From contig CABUQV010000026.1 in assembly GCA_902493855.1 (NCBI GenBank), positions 1 through 22,676 of the forward strand: 22,676 bases of DNA, read 5' to 3'. Positions within the stretch are counted from its first letter, which is position 1. Every line of letters starts with the position of its first letter. A program made the translations under genes and the position numbers. This DNA is from an uncultured Collinsella sp. Its GTDB lineage: Bacteria > Actinomycetota > Coriobacteriia > Coriobacteriales > Coriobacteriaceae. Below, piece by piece: positions 1 to 7,665 of the stretch. The notes below the pieces were generated by a model. It was not told the origin of the DNA. It saw only the letters and a program-made list of their open reading frames with translations, and ran no database searches.

Positions 1-2312
1 GCCCAGCGGTCCATGTTGTTCAGACGCAGCATGTCGAACGGCGTGGTCGTGGAGCCCTTCTCCTCGTAGCCGTGGACACGGAAGGCGTCGTGGCCGGGGC
101 GGTTCCAAATCAGACGGCGGATCGTGCCGGCATAGGCGTGGAATGCGAAGAGCACGGGCTTCTCGCCGCAACCGAACAGCTCAGCCCAGCGCTCATCGCT
201 GATGGCCCGGTCGTTCTCGCAGACGTTCTGGATCTTGAGCAGATCGACCACGTTGACGAACCACACCTTAATGCCTAGCTCGCGCAGCATATCGGTTGCA
301 GCCAGAGCCTCGAGCGTCGGTACGTCACCGCACGTGGCGACCACGACGTCGGCCTCGGCGAGCGAGTCGGCAGTCGATGCCCACTCCCAAATCGCGACAC
401 CCTCGGCGAGCTCGGACTTGGCCTCGTCGACCGTCTGGAAGGTGGGGGCGGGCTGCTTGCCACAGAAGATGGCGTTGACGCAGTCGGTGGACTGGTAGAC
501 ACGCTCGGCCACAGCGAGAGCCATATTGGCGTCGGCCGGATAGTAGGCATTCACGATATGCGTATCGTTGGCCTTGTTGAGCAGCAGGTCGATAAAGCCG
601 GGATCCTGGTGCGAGAAGCCGTTGTGGTCCTGACGCCACACGTGGCTCGACAGCAAAATGTTGAGGCCGCTGATGGGAGCACGCCACGGAATCTCGCGCT
701 TGGTGGCCTCGAGCCACTTGCAGTGCTGGTTGACCATGGAATCGACCACGTGGACAAAGCTCTCGTAGGAGCTCCACACGCCGGAGCGTCCGGTGAGCAC
801 GTAGGCTTCGAGGAAACCCTCACATTGGTGCTCGGACAGTTGCTCGACAACCTTGCCGGAGCCGGCCAGCAGCTCGTCGTTGGCCTCGTCCTCGTAGAAT
901 CCGGCATCCCACTGCTTCTTGGTCACCTTGTAGGCAGCCTGTAGGCGGTTGGACGCGGTCTCGTCGGGACCGAAGATGCGGAAGTCGTCCATGTTCTTGG
1001 CCAGGACGTCGGCGGTGTACTCACCAAAGACACGGGCGGCCTCGGTGGAGCCCCAGCCGTGACCCTTGCTTGCGACGGGGATCTCGTGGGCGTGGACATC
1101 GGGCAGCTCGAGCTCGCGGCGCACCTTGCCGCCGTTTGCATTGGGGTTGGCGCCGATGCGCAGCTCGCCGGTCGGCATAAAGGCCGTCACCTCGGGGCGC
1201 ACCTGGCCCTCGGGCGTAAAGAGTTCCTCGGGCTTGTAGGAGCGCAGCCACTCGCGAAGCACACGGAAGTGCTCGTGGGTGTCCTTGGCACTCGCCAGCG
1301 GCACCTGATGCGCACGCCAGGAGTCCTCGGTCTTCTTGCCGTCGATGTGCTTGGGGCAGGTCCAGCCCTTGGGCGTGCGGAACACGATCATGGGATAGGC
1401 CGGGCGGACCACGGTCTCGCCCGCGGCTGCCTGGGCCTGAGCGGTGGCCTTGATGTCGCAAATCTCATCAAAGACCTGCTCAAACAGGGCGGCGAAACGC
1501 TCATGGATGCTCACGTGGCTCTCGTCGTCAAAGCCGGCGACAAAGAAGTGCGGCTTGTAGCCCATGCCCTCAAAGAACTTGGTGAGCTCCTCGTCGGACA
1601 CGCGGGCAAGGATAGTGGGGTTGGCGATCTTGTAGCCGTTGAGGTGCAGGATCGGCAGGACGATACCGTCGGTTGCCGGGTTCACGAGCTTGTTGGACTG
1701 CCAAGAGGTCGCGAGCGGACCGGTCTCGGACTCGCCGTCGCCCACCACGGCCACGGCCAGCAGGCTCGGGTTGTCCATGACGGCGCCGTAGGCGTGGCTG
1801 AGCGTGTAGCCGAGCTCGCCGCCCTCGTGGATGGAGCCGGGCGTTTCGGGCGCAAAGTGGCTCGGGATGCCACCGGGATAAGAGAACTGGCGGAAGAACT
1901 TCTGCAGGCCAGCCTCGTCATTGGTGATGTCGGGGCGGATCTCACGGTAGGTGCCATCGAGCAGCGACTGGGCAGTACCGGCAGGGCCACCGTGGCCCGG
2001 GCCCATCAGAAAGATGGCGTTCTGGTTGTGATCGGCAATGAGGCGGTTGACGTGGCCGAACAGGAAGTTAATGCCGGGCGTGGTGCCCCAGTGACCGACC
2101 AGGCGGTGCTTAACGTCCGGACGACCAAAGTCGCGCACCTCACCGGTTTTCTCGTCAACAAAGTCGGGGCGCATCAGCGGGTTGGAGCGAAGGTAAATCT
2201 GGCCGACGGACAGGTAGTTCGATACGCGCCAATACAGGTCGACGCCCTCGAGCTCGGAAGCCGGCACCTCGTGGCCCAGCTTTTGCCACGGCGTTCCCAG
2301 AGTTTTAGCCAT
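1..2312 (-). CDS. xfp: Xylulose-5-phosphate/fructose-6-phosphate phosphoketolase (3' end outside window)
   Basis: This cytosolic thiamine-diphosphate enzyme cleaves xylulose-5-P or fructose-6-P with phosphate to acetyl-phosphate plus a triose or tetrose phosphate. It is the key step of the bifid shunt. Translating the minus strand from the ATG at 2310-2312 gives about 770 residues without a stop up to the window edge; the family is usually about 790-825 residues, so only the C-terminal tail is missing. Family motifs seen include GHWGTTPG near residue 75, GPGHGGPAG, and the ThDP-binding stretch VGDGESETGP followed by SWQSNK. An AAGGGA ribosome site sits 8 bases before the ATG. The gene follows the LacI regulator on the same strand, 204 bp away, and that gap holds a likely promoter and paired operators. 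Activity on both substrates is assumed from the family, not visible in the sequence. Confidence 0.96.
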   Translation of the reverse strand, partial: MAKTLGTPWQKLGHEVPASELEGVDLYWRVSNYLSVGQIYLRSNPLMRPDFVDEKTGEVRDFGRPDVKHRLVGHWGTTPGINFLFGHVNRLIADHNQNAIFLMGPGHGGPAGTAQSLLDGTYREIRPDITNDEAGLQKFFRQFSYPGGIPSHFAPETPGSIHEGGELGYTLSHAYGAVMDNPSLLAVAVVGDGESETGPLATSWQSNKLVNPATDGIVLPILHLNGYKIANPTILARVSDEELTKFFEGMGYKPHFFVAGFDDESHVSIHERFAALFEQVFDEICDIKATAQAQAAAGETVVRPAYPMIVFRTPKGWTCPKHIDGKKTEDSWRAHQVPLASAKDTHEHFRVLREWLRSYKPEELFTPEGQVRPEVTAFMPTGELRIGANPNANGGKVRRELELPDVHAHEIPVASKGHGWGSTEAARVFGEYTADVLAKNMDDFRIFGPDETASNRLQAAYKVTKKQWDAGFYEDEANDELLAGSGKVVEQLSEHQCEGFLEAYVLTGRSGVWSSYESFVHVVDSMVNQHCKWLEATKREIPWRAPISGLNILLSSHVWRQDHNGFSHQDPGFIDLLLNKANDTHIVNAYYPADANMALAVAERVYQSTDCVNAIFCGKQPAPTFQTVDEAKSELAEGVAIWEWASTADSLAEADVVVATCGDVPTLEALAATDMLRELGIKVWFVNVVDLLKIQNVCENDRAISDERWAELFGCGEKPVLFAFHAYAGTIRRLIWNRPGHDAFRVHGYEEKGSTTTPFDMLRLNNMDRW

Positions 2313-2370
2313 TGTTTATGTCCCTTCGCTGTATGGTCACCCTCCAATACGGCAACCTTTCGTTGGGACT

Positions 2371-2414
2371 AGTATATTTGCTAAAACGTTTTATCATGGT
2401 GAAAAAACGTTTTA
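2371..2414 (-). promoter_or_regulatory. xfp promoter region with two LacI-type operators
   Basis: On the minus strand a TATACT -10 box lies at 2371-2376, with no good -35. Two near-identical palindromes sit just upstream: TAAAACGTTTTA at 2382-2393 (perfect) and AAAAACGTTTTA at 2403-2414 (one base off). Both have the central CG typical of LacI/PurR-family operators. Their centres are 21 bp apart, about two helical turns, so two dimers could bind the same face. The first overlaps the -35 region, which suggests repression of xfp, probably by the adjacent LacI-family protein. The assignment of regulator to site is inference. Confidence 0.7.
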
Positions 2415-2433
2415 CCATCCTGATTTGCCATGT

Positions 2434-2481
2434 TGACAGGCAGAAGCAGACATTCACCTGCGACATTGCCTGTCACAGGTG
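2434..2481 (-). other. Overlapping inverted repeats between lacI and xfp (possible RNA pseudoknot)
   Basis: A perfect 9-bp inverted repeat (TGACAGGCA at 2434-2442 and TGCCTGTCA at 2467-2475) interlocks with a 6-bp repeat (CACCTG at 2455-2460 and CAGGTG at 2476-2481). In the minus-strand RNA the order is stem1-5', stem2-5', stem1-3', stem2-3', which is H-type pseudoknot topology; otherwise the two stems are mutually exclusive. No T-run follows, so it is not an ordinary terminator. It lies 36 bases after the lacI stop codon. Confidence 0.4.
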
Positions 2482-2516
2482 CTCCACATTCAGCCCCTGC
2501 AAATTGATAAACGTGT

Positions 2517-3545
2517 TTAGTTATGTTTAGTGAGCTCGAGCACGCTGTCCTTAACGATAAGCGCCGGCTCCAGAACGACCTCTTCGGCACGTCTACCGCC
2601 CCTGCCGGCAAGACGCTTGGACATGCAGCCAAAAGCATGCTCCGCAAGGACACCAGGATCCTGCTCGATCGCGGTCAGCGCCGGCTCAAAGAGAACGTCG
2701 GCCGCCGAGTTGTCATAGCTCACCACCGAGATATCGTCCGGGATGCCCTCACCCATCTCGTGCAGGCGCTTGAGCAAACCGAGGGCAATGTTATCCGAGC
2801 TTGCGAACACGGCGGTGGCGTCGGTTGCGAGCACCGCCTCCGAGGCCTCGTAGGCACTCGGAATGTAGTACTCGCTCTCAAACTCCAAACGCGCGTCAAT
2901 CGGCAGGCCAACCTCGCGCAGCGCGCGCTCATAGCCGGCAAGTCGCTTGCGGCCCGTATTGGAACGGCGCGCGTTAACCAAGCAGGCAATACGACGGTGG
3001 CCTTGCTCGATCAAGTAGTGGGTAGCCATGTAGCCACCCATCTCGTGGTCGAACATCACCTTGTCGCACTCGAGTCCCTCAATGGCACGGTCGACCATAA
3101 CAGCCGGGATAGGTAGATGGCTGACCTCTTCGCGCAGGGCGCGGTCGTCCGAGAACTCGTCGCCCACGACCAAGAACACACCGTCGACGCCACGCGTCAC
3201 CAGCTGGCGCAGGAGCTCCAGATCGTCCTCGGCACTTCCACCCGAGCTGGTAATAAAGAGCGCGTAGCCGTCCTCGCGACAACGCTTTTCCAGGCTTCCG
3301 GCGAGCGAGGCAAAAAAGCGGCTCTCGATGTTGGGAACGATAAGGCCCAGCGTGCGCGACTCGCGCATGACCAGGCTGCGCGCAATCTGGTTAGGAACAT
3401 AGTGGTTGCGCGCCGCGACCTCTTTGATGCGCTTGCGGTTTTCTTCCGAGATGCGACAAGGCCGATTATTGAGCACAAGCGAGACCGACGAGGGGGAAAG
3501 CCCCACCTCCTGGGCAATCTGCTTGAGGGTGACTTTGTTGGCCAT
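2517..3545 (-). CDS. LacI-family transcriptional regulator
   Basis: A 342-aa DNA-binding regulator of the LacI/PurR family, a normal length. The N-terminal helix-turn-helix reads VTLKQIAQEVGLSPSSVS (about residues 5-22), followed by the hinge-helix region VPNQIARSL. The rest is the periplasmic-binding-protein-like effector domain, with LGLIVPNI near residue 65 and the ASSDNIALGLL segment typical of the second subdomain. I chose ATG 3543-3545 because MANKVTLKQIA is the family N-terminus and GGAAGGAG lies just upstream; the frame stays open further upstream but without family similarity. The gene precedes xfp on the same strand, and a TATACT box lies at 3581-3586. Paired LacI-type palindromes upstream of xfp suggest it controls the phosphoketolase. 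The effector, probably a sugar or sugar phosphate, cannot be read from the sequence. Confidence 0.93.
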   Translation of the reverse strand: MANKVTLKQIAQEVGLSPSSVSLVLNNRPCRISEENRKRIKEVAARNHYVPNQIARSLVMRESRTLGLIVPNIESRFFASLAGSLEKRCREDGYALFITSSGGSAEDDLELLRQLVTRGVDGVFLVVGDEFSDDRALREEVSHLPIPAVMVDRAIEGLECDKVMFDHEMGGYMATHYLIEQGHRRIACLVNARRSNTGRKRLAGYERALREVGLPIDARLEFESEYYIPSAYEASEAVLATDATAVFASSDNIALGLLKRLHEMGEGIPDDISVVSYDNSAADVLFEPALTAIEQDPGVLAEHAFGCMSKRLAGRGGRRAEEVVLEPALIVKDSVLELTKHN

Positions 3546-3580
3546 CTCGCTCCTTCCAGGTTTACGCGCAATCTCTTGAA

Positions 3581-3586
3581 AGTATA
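3581..3586 (-). promoter_or_regulatory. Possible -10 box of the lacI-family gene
   Basis: TATACT on the minus strand, 36 bases before the lacI-family start codon. I see no convincing -35 at 16-18 bp spacing. The region up to murB (3546-3728) is a divergent intergenic space. On the plus strand it also holds a TATATT at 3680-3685 that could serve murB, again with a weak -35. Confidence 0.4.
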
Positions 3587-3728
3587 GCGACCGCCCCTCT
3601 ACCTCGGTGATAAACACTTTACCAATCCGGTAGACGGCTGTTTTATCGCCGCCAGCGCACCAAATCCGTCCGGGTGGGGTATATTGCAATCGATTGATGA
3701 CAACGACCACCAAAAGGCGGATATTCGT

Positions 3729-4691
3729 ATGCACGAGAACGACTTTTTTAACGAGGACCTGCTGTGCGCGCTTGCTGGCGTTGCCGGCGAGGACAACGTG
3801 CTGATGAGCGAGCCCATGCGCGAGCACACCACGTTTAAGATCGGCGGCCCGGCCGACGTCTTTGTCATGCCCGATACCGAGCAGGGCCTCGTCGCCACGC
3901 TCGACACCTGTTATCGCTGCGACCTGCCGCTCACCATCGTGGGCAACGGCTCCGACCTGCTCGTCGGCGACAAGGGTATCCGCGGCGTCGTCGTGGCGTT
4001 GGGCGAAGGCCTCTCCGACATTACGGTCGACGGTACGCACGTCACGGCGGCGGCCGGCGCTTTGCTTTCCGATGTCGCCGCGGCGGCAGCCGAGGCCGGT
4101 CTCACCGGCATGGAGCCCATCTCGGGCATCCCCGGATCGGTCGGCGGCGCCTGCTACATGAACGCCGGAGCTTACGGCGCCTGCATGGCCGATGTGCTAG
4201 AGTCCGTGCGCGTCTACAAACCTGCTCGCCAGCTCGACGACGGCACCCGCGGCAGCGGCAACATCATCGAGTTCGATGTCGATGAGCTCAATCTGGGCTA
4301 TCGCAAGAGCCGCATCGCCGACGACGGCTTTATCGTTCTTTCTGCCACCTTCAACCTCGCACCGGGCAACGCCGCGATGATCAAGGCCGACATGGACGAC
4401 TACCGCCAGCGCCGCGAGGACAAGCAGCCGCTCGACATGCCGAGTGCCGGCTCCACCTTCAAGCGCCCCGAGGGCTACTTTGCCGGCAAGCTCATCATGG
4501 ATGCCGGCCTGCGAGGACACGCCGTTGGCGGCGCGCAGGTAAGCGAAAAGCACTGCGGCTTTATCGTCAACGCCGACCACGCCACCGCCGCCGACGTCGA
4601 CGAACTCATCCGCCACATCCAGGCAACCGTCAAAGACCAATTCGGCGTAGACCTAGAACCCGAAGTCCACCGAGTAGGCGAATTCCTCTAA
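3729..4691 (+). CDS. murB: UDP-N-acetylmuramate dehydrogenase MurB
   Basis: FAD-dependent cytosolic enzyme that reduces UDP-GlcNAc-enolpyruvate to UDP-MurNAc with NADPH, the second committed step of peptidoglycan precursor synthesis. 320 aa, normal for the family. Motifs: TTFKIGGPADVFV near residue 35 (FAD domain), GNGSDLLVGD, PISGIPGSVGGACYMNAGAYG around residue 135, GYRKSR near residue 195, and AGSTFKRP with the likely proton-donor serine at S242. The C-terminal LEPEVH carries the conserved acidic residue. I chose ATG 3729 over the upstream in-frame TTG at 3684 because AAGGCGG lies 8 bases before it and the extra 15 residues look non-conserved. Monocistronic, divergent from the LacI gene, and closed by a strong hairpin 4 bases after the stop. 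Confidence 0.96.
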   Translation: MHENDFFNEDLLCALAGVAGEDNVLMSEPMREHTTFKIGGPADVFVMPDTEQGLVATLDTCYRCDLPLTIVGNGSDLLVGDKGIRGVVVALGEGLSDITVDGTHVTAAAGALLSDVAAAAAEAGLTGMEPISGIPGSVGGACYMNAGAYGACMADVLESVRVYKPARQLDDGTRGSGNIIEFDVDELNLGYRKSRIADDGFIVLSATFNLAPGNAAMIKADMDDYRQRREDKQPLDMPSAGSTFKRPEGYFAGKLIMDAGLRGHAVGGAQVSEKHCGFIVNADHATAADVDELIRHIQATVKDQFGVDLEPEVHRVGEFL

Positions 4692-4717
4692 AAAAGAAGG
4701 CCCCGAAAGGGGCCTTC
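4690..4717. terminator. Bidirectional terminator between murB and the cell-wall hydrolase
   Basis: Perfect 9-bp stem GAAGGCCCC/GGGGCCTTC with a GAAA tetraloop at 4696-4717. Reading on the minus strand, the stem is followed directly by a run of six T (complement of 4690-4695), making a textbook rho-independent terminator for the minus-strand gene at 4910-6115. On the plus strand it follows the murB stop by 4 bases, but the downstream T-richness is weaker. Confidence 0.85.
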
Positions 4718-4772
4718 ACCATATTTATTCAGATAACCCAGTCCGGTGTGTCGCGCTCAGGACCCGAGAGGG

Positions 4773-4897
4773 CCGGGACAGTCCGAGAGGCATAAGGTTG
4801 ATCGCGAGTTCCGCACGAGCCGGAGAGCACTTAATGTGCTCTCCGTGCGAGCAGGACTGCCCGAGCAGGCAACCTTATGCCTCTCGGGCTGTCCCGG
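4773..4897. repeat. Nested palindromic element, copy 1 (28-bp outer arms plus inner hairpin)
   Basis: The outer arms 4773-4800 and 4870-4897 are inverted repeats of 28 bases with one mismatch (a G-T pair). Inside is a 57-base core, 4801-4857, that recurs at 22619-22676. The core contains a perfect 9-bp hairpin, GGAGAGCAC/GTGCTCTCC, around loop TTAAT (4822-4844), extended by CGCACG/CGTGCG below it. The element begins 13 bases after the stop of the minus-strand hydrolase gene and so lies in its 3' untranslated region, upstream of the terminator. It contains no plausible coding region. It could be a MITE-like or REP-like dispersed repeat, or a structured RNA. Confidence 0.85.
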
Positions 4898-4909
4898 ACC
4901 AAACCGCAG

Positions 4910-6115
4910 CTACGACAGCGCAATACCGCCAAGCCAGCCCCAGCGCACGCCAGAGCCAGTGCCGTAGAACCCAATGAACGAGTCAAGCGACTTAGACGTA
5001 ATGGCGCCCTCATTGCTCATGACGATGCCGCCGCCAACATAGATGCCCACGTGGCCATAGATCAGACCCGGCATGCCGGTGCCGCTATGCGATGAGTCGG
5101 CCACGATCATGCCCACCTGTAGCGCCGAGCGGTCGGAGCTATAGCACCAGGCGTTGAACATGTCACACGCGTTGCCGCCAAAATAGCCCACGCCGGCGTT
5201 ACGGAAGACATTGGTAACCCACGCCGCGCACCAGTTCTGACCCGGCGAAGGCGTGGAGTAGCACGCGTTGACGACAGCCTGCTGCTTGCCCGAGCCGGCA
5301 TTCTGCTGCGGAGTTCCGGGCGCGTACGATCCACCACCCGAGCTCGAACCACCCGAGTAGGAATTGTTCTTGTTCGCGGCAGCCGCGGCAGCGGCAGCCT
5401 TCCTAGCGGCCTCCTCAGCCTGGGCGGCAGCGAGGATCTCGGAATCGCGCTGAGCCATGAGCTCCTTGACGTCGTCGGAAAGACCGTTCAGCACGGTCTG
5501 GACTTCTTGCTGCTTGGCCTGCATGTCCTGCATCTGGGCAGTCTGCTGGTCCTTGAGCTTCTCTAAGTCGGCCTTCTGCGACTCGAGCTCGGTCTTTTGC
5601 GCATCGAGCTCTTCCTGGATGGTCTGAATGTCCTCGATGGCGTCGCGGTCGCTCTTGTTGATCTTCTCAACGTAATGCGCGTTGGCGACGAGTTCCTCAA
5701 ACGAGCCAGAGGCCAGCAGCAGCGACAGGATGTTCGTGCCGCCGGACTTGTAGCTGGCGGCCACGCGATCGGAAAGGTCGTTGCGCTTCTTCTTGAGCTC
5801 GGCCTTCTTTTCATCGATCTGGGCCTGCGTGTCGTCAATCTTGCCCTGGACATTCTCGATGTCGTTGAGGGTCTGGGCATTCTTGTTGGCCAGCGCCGCA
5901 TACTCATTTGCGATGCTGTCGAGCTGGGCCTGAACCTCGTCGAGCTGGGCCTGGGCGGCATTCAGTTTATCGGTGGTTTCTTTGGAAGCCTCCGCCGCAT
6001 GGGCGCGAGCGGGCAGGCCAAAAAGAACTGCCGCAGAAGCGGCGCCGAACAGGGCCTTGAGGGCAGTGCGGCGCGAGAGCTCCTGGGAAAGGATGGAATC
6101 GCTGTTTGGTGACAT
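4910..6115 (-). CDS. Secreted coiled-coil peptidoglycan hydrolase, NlpC/P60- or CHAP-like C-terminus
   Basis: 401-aa exported cell-wall hydrolase in the style of PcsB/CwlO-type amidases or endopeptidases that act at the division septum. Residues 14-40 form a signal peptide: SRR twin arginines, a hydrophobic stretch, and cleavage probably after AHA at residue 40. The SRRTALK pattern suggests Tat export, though Sec is possible. Residues about 45-235 are a long Gln/Glu/Lys/Leu-rich coiled coil. A low-complexity Ala-rich then Gly/Ser/Pro linker follows (about 240-275). The C-terminal catalytic domain carries Cys296 (NWCAAWV) and His355 (YGHVGIYVG). ATG 6113-6115 has GGAG 6 bases upstream. Stands alone; converges with murB. 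Whether the bond cut is amide or peptide cannot be told. Confidence 0.88.
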   Translation of the reverse strand: MSPNSDSILSQELSRRTALKALFGAASAAVLFGLPARAHAAEASKETTDKLNAAQAQLDEVQAQLDSIANEYAALANKNAQTLNDIENVQGKIDDTQAQIDEKKAELKKKRNDLSDRVAASYKSGGTNILSLLLASGSFEELVANAHYVEKINKSDRDAIEDIQTIQEELDAQKTELESQKADLEKLKDQQTAQMQDMQAKQQEVQTVLNGLSDDVKELMAQRDSEILAAAQAEEAARKAAAAAAAANKNNSYSGGSSSGGGSYAPGTPQQNAGSGKQQAVVNACYSTPSPGQNWCAAWVTNVFRNAGVGYFGGNACDMFNAWCYSSDRSALQVGMIVADSSHSGTGMPGLIYGHVGIYVGGGIVMSNEGAITSKSLDSFIGFYGTGSGVRWGWLGGIALS

Positions 6116-6176
6116 ATGTACTCCGTTACATGTTTATTTATATGTCGCTCAACTCATACATATTAGCGTACATATG
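6113..6176 (-). promoter_or_regulatory. 5' region of the hydrolase gene with inverted repeat covering the start codon
   Basis: CATATGTAC at 6113-6121 and GTACATATG at 6168-6176 are a perfect 9-bp inverted repeat 46 bp apart. On the minus strand the downstream arm contains the ATG start codon, so an RNA beginning upstream of 6176 could mask translation initiation. A TATAAA box at 6137-6142 (minus) would instead start the RNA near 6131 and leave out the upstream arm. No clear -35 is seen. The rest of the 6116-6381 gap up to galE holds nothing else I can name except the galE promoter. Confidence 0.3.
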
Positions 6177-6315
6177 GCGCGTCCCAACGATTTCCACGAA
6201 CGGCAGGAAACTACAAGGTCAGCGGCTCGTAAGCAAATGTCAAAGATCAGGTTATGCGTACGCAAGCTCTTCTATGAGTACGTTGGCACAATCCTCCGCT
6301 TTTCCTACAGCGCAC

Positions 6316-6344
6316 GATTTGGGCGTCCCTGCCTGCGCTATACT
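6316..6344 (+). promoter_or_regulatory. galE promoter
   Basis: Consensus-like -10 box TATACT at 6339-6344, with a poor -35 candidate GATTTG at 6316-6321 (17-bp spacing). It would start transcription near 6351, about 30 bases before the galE ATG. Confidence 0.5.
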
Positions 6345-6381
6345 CCCCTGAAGAAGTGTTCCTGATTCGATAGGAGACTAC

Positions 6382-7443
6382 ATGTCCAAAGCACTCGACC
6401 CCAAAGACACCTGTGTCCTCGTTACCGGTGGCGCCGGCTTTATCGGCTCGCACACCGTCGTTCAGCTGCTCGAGGGTGGCTACCAGGTCGTCATCGTCGA
6501 TGATCTCTCCAACTCCAGCGCCGTCGCCGTCGACCGCGTCAAGACCATCGTGGGCGACGAGGCCGCCAAGAACCTCACCTTCTACGAGGCCAACGTGCTC
6601 GACCGCGATGCGATGAACAAGATCTTCGATACCCATCAGATCGACCGTGTCATCCACTTTGCCGGCTTTAAGGCCGTCGGCGAGTCGGTGAGCAAGCCCG
6701 TCGAGTACTATCACAACAACATCGAGAACACCCTGGTGCTCATCGACGTCATGCGCAACCATGGCTGCAAGTCCATCATCTTCTCGAGCTCCTCGACCGT
6801 CTACGGCGACCCGGACAACCCGCCCGTCACCGAGGAGGATCCTAAGAAGCCCGCGACCAACCCCTATGGTTGGACCAAGTGGATGATCGAGCAGATCCTT
6901 ATGGACGTCCACACCGCCGACCCCGAGTGGGACGTCGTGCTGCTCCGTTACTTCAACCCCATTGGCGCTCATCCGTCGGGCCTGATCGGCGAGGACCCCA
7001 AGGGCATCCCCAACAACCTGGTGCCTTATGTCGCCCAGGTCGCCGTGGGCAAGCTCGAGGCCGTTCAGGTCTTTGGCAACGACTACCCCACCCCCGACGG
7101 CACCGGCGTGCGCGACTACATCCACGTGTGCGATCTGGCCTCTGGTCACGTTGCCGCCCTTAACTGGATGAACGGCAAAACCGGCGTCGAGATCTTTAAC
7201 CTGGGCACCGGCACCGGCACCTCGGTACTCGAGGTCGTTGCCGCCTTCTCCAAGGCTTGTGGCAAGGAGCTGCCCTATGTGATCCGCGAGCGCCGCGCCG
7301 GCGACATCGCTGCCAACTGGTGCGATGCCTCCAAGGCCGAGCGCATGATGGGCTGGAAGGCCCAGTACGACATCGCGGACATGTGCCGCGATAGCTGGAA
7401 CTGGCAGAGCCACAACCCCAACGGCTTCGCCGACGCCGAGTAG
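6382..7443 (+). CDS. galE: UDP-glucose 4-epimerase GalE
   Basis: NAD-dependent short-chain dehydrogenase/reductase that interconverts UDP-galactose and UDP-glucose (Leloir pathway and supply of UDP-galactose for cell-surface glycans). 353 aa, slightly longer than the 330-340 usual. The NAD-binding Rossmann motif TGGAGFIGSH is at about residues 15-24. The catalytic Ser is in FSSSSTVYGDP near residue 135, and the Tyr-x3-Lys pair is Y162/K166 in PYGWTK. LRYFNPIGAHPSG and GTGVRDYIHVCDLA are characteristic GalE blocks. ATG 6382 has AGGAG 6 bases upstream. Preceded by its own promoter and followed by a strong terminator, so probably monocistronic; no galK or galT is nearby. Confidence 0.96.
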   Translation: MSKALDPKDTCVLVTGGAGFIGSHTVVQLLEGGYQVVIVDDLSNSSAVAVDRVKTIVGDEAAKNLTFYEANVLDRDAMNKIFDTHQIDRVIHFAGFKAVGESVSKPVEYYHNNIENTLVLIDVMRNHGCKSIIFSSSSTVYGDPDNPPVTEEDPKKPATNPYGWTKWMIEQILMDVHTADPEWDVVLLRYFNPIGAHPSGLIGEDPKGIPNNLVPYVAQVAVGKLEAVQVFGNDYPTPDGTGVRDYIHVCDLASGHVAALNWMNGKTGVEIFNLGTGTGTSVLEVVAAFSKACGKELPYVIRERRAGDIAANWCDASKAERMMGWKAQYDIADMCRDSWNWQSHNPNGFADAE

Positions 7444-7465
7444 CAAAAACCTACATACCGCTCTT

Positions 7466-7501
7466 GCCCCGATCTCACGTTGTGAGGTCGGGGCTTTTTT
7501 T
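7466..7501 (+). terminator. galE rho-independent terminator
   Basis: Stem CCCCGATCTCAC/GTGAGGTCGGGG (one T-G pair) with a GTT loop, 7466-7494 including the flanking G-C pair, followed by seven T (7495-7501). It begins 22 bases after the galE stop codon. Confidence 0.9.
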
Positions 7502-7550
7502 CATGGCATGTAACCATTCGCCGAAAATCGACCAACTTTTTTATCTTGCC

Positions 7551-7580
7551 TGTACATGTTTAAACAACATGTTTTACAAT
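7551..7580 (+). promoter_or_regulatory. malQ promoter with GTTTAAACAA operator-like site
   Basis: -10 TACAAT at 7575-7580 and -35 TGTACA at 7551-7556 (18-bp spacing). GTTTAAACAA at 7558-7567 lies in the spacer and is the reverse complement of TTGTTTAAAC found twice in the gntR/PTS-HAD intergenic region. ACATGTTT also repeats directly at 7554-7561 and 7567-7574. A repressor bound in the spacer would block transcription. That the site belongs to the GntR protein is inference. Confidence 0.55.
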
Positions 7581-7665
7581 AGGCGTATCGAATCAGAACA
7601 TCGGAGGCGGACTGCACACCCATCGGCAGGCCGACCCCACAACAAGAAGGTTGGTGAGCGCATTC

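Noticed and set aside
1059..2372. 437-codon plus-strand frame
   Set aside because: It lies wholly opposite xfp in the complementary frame; long open antisense frames are common in high-GC genes. No known domain.
2312..2530. 72-codon plus-strand frame in the lacI-xfp gap
   Set aside because: It covers the operators and promoter of the opposite strand, has no ribosome site, and its composition is unlike local genes.
4746..5095. Small frames across the palindrome (4746-4967, 4877-5095)
   Set aside because: They run through the inverted repeat and into the antisense of the hydrolase; no start signal.
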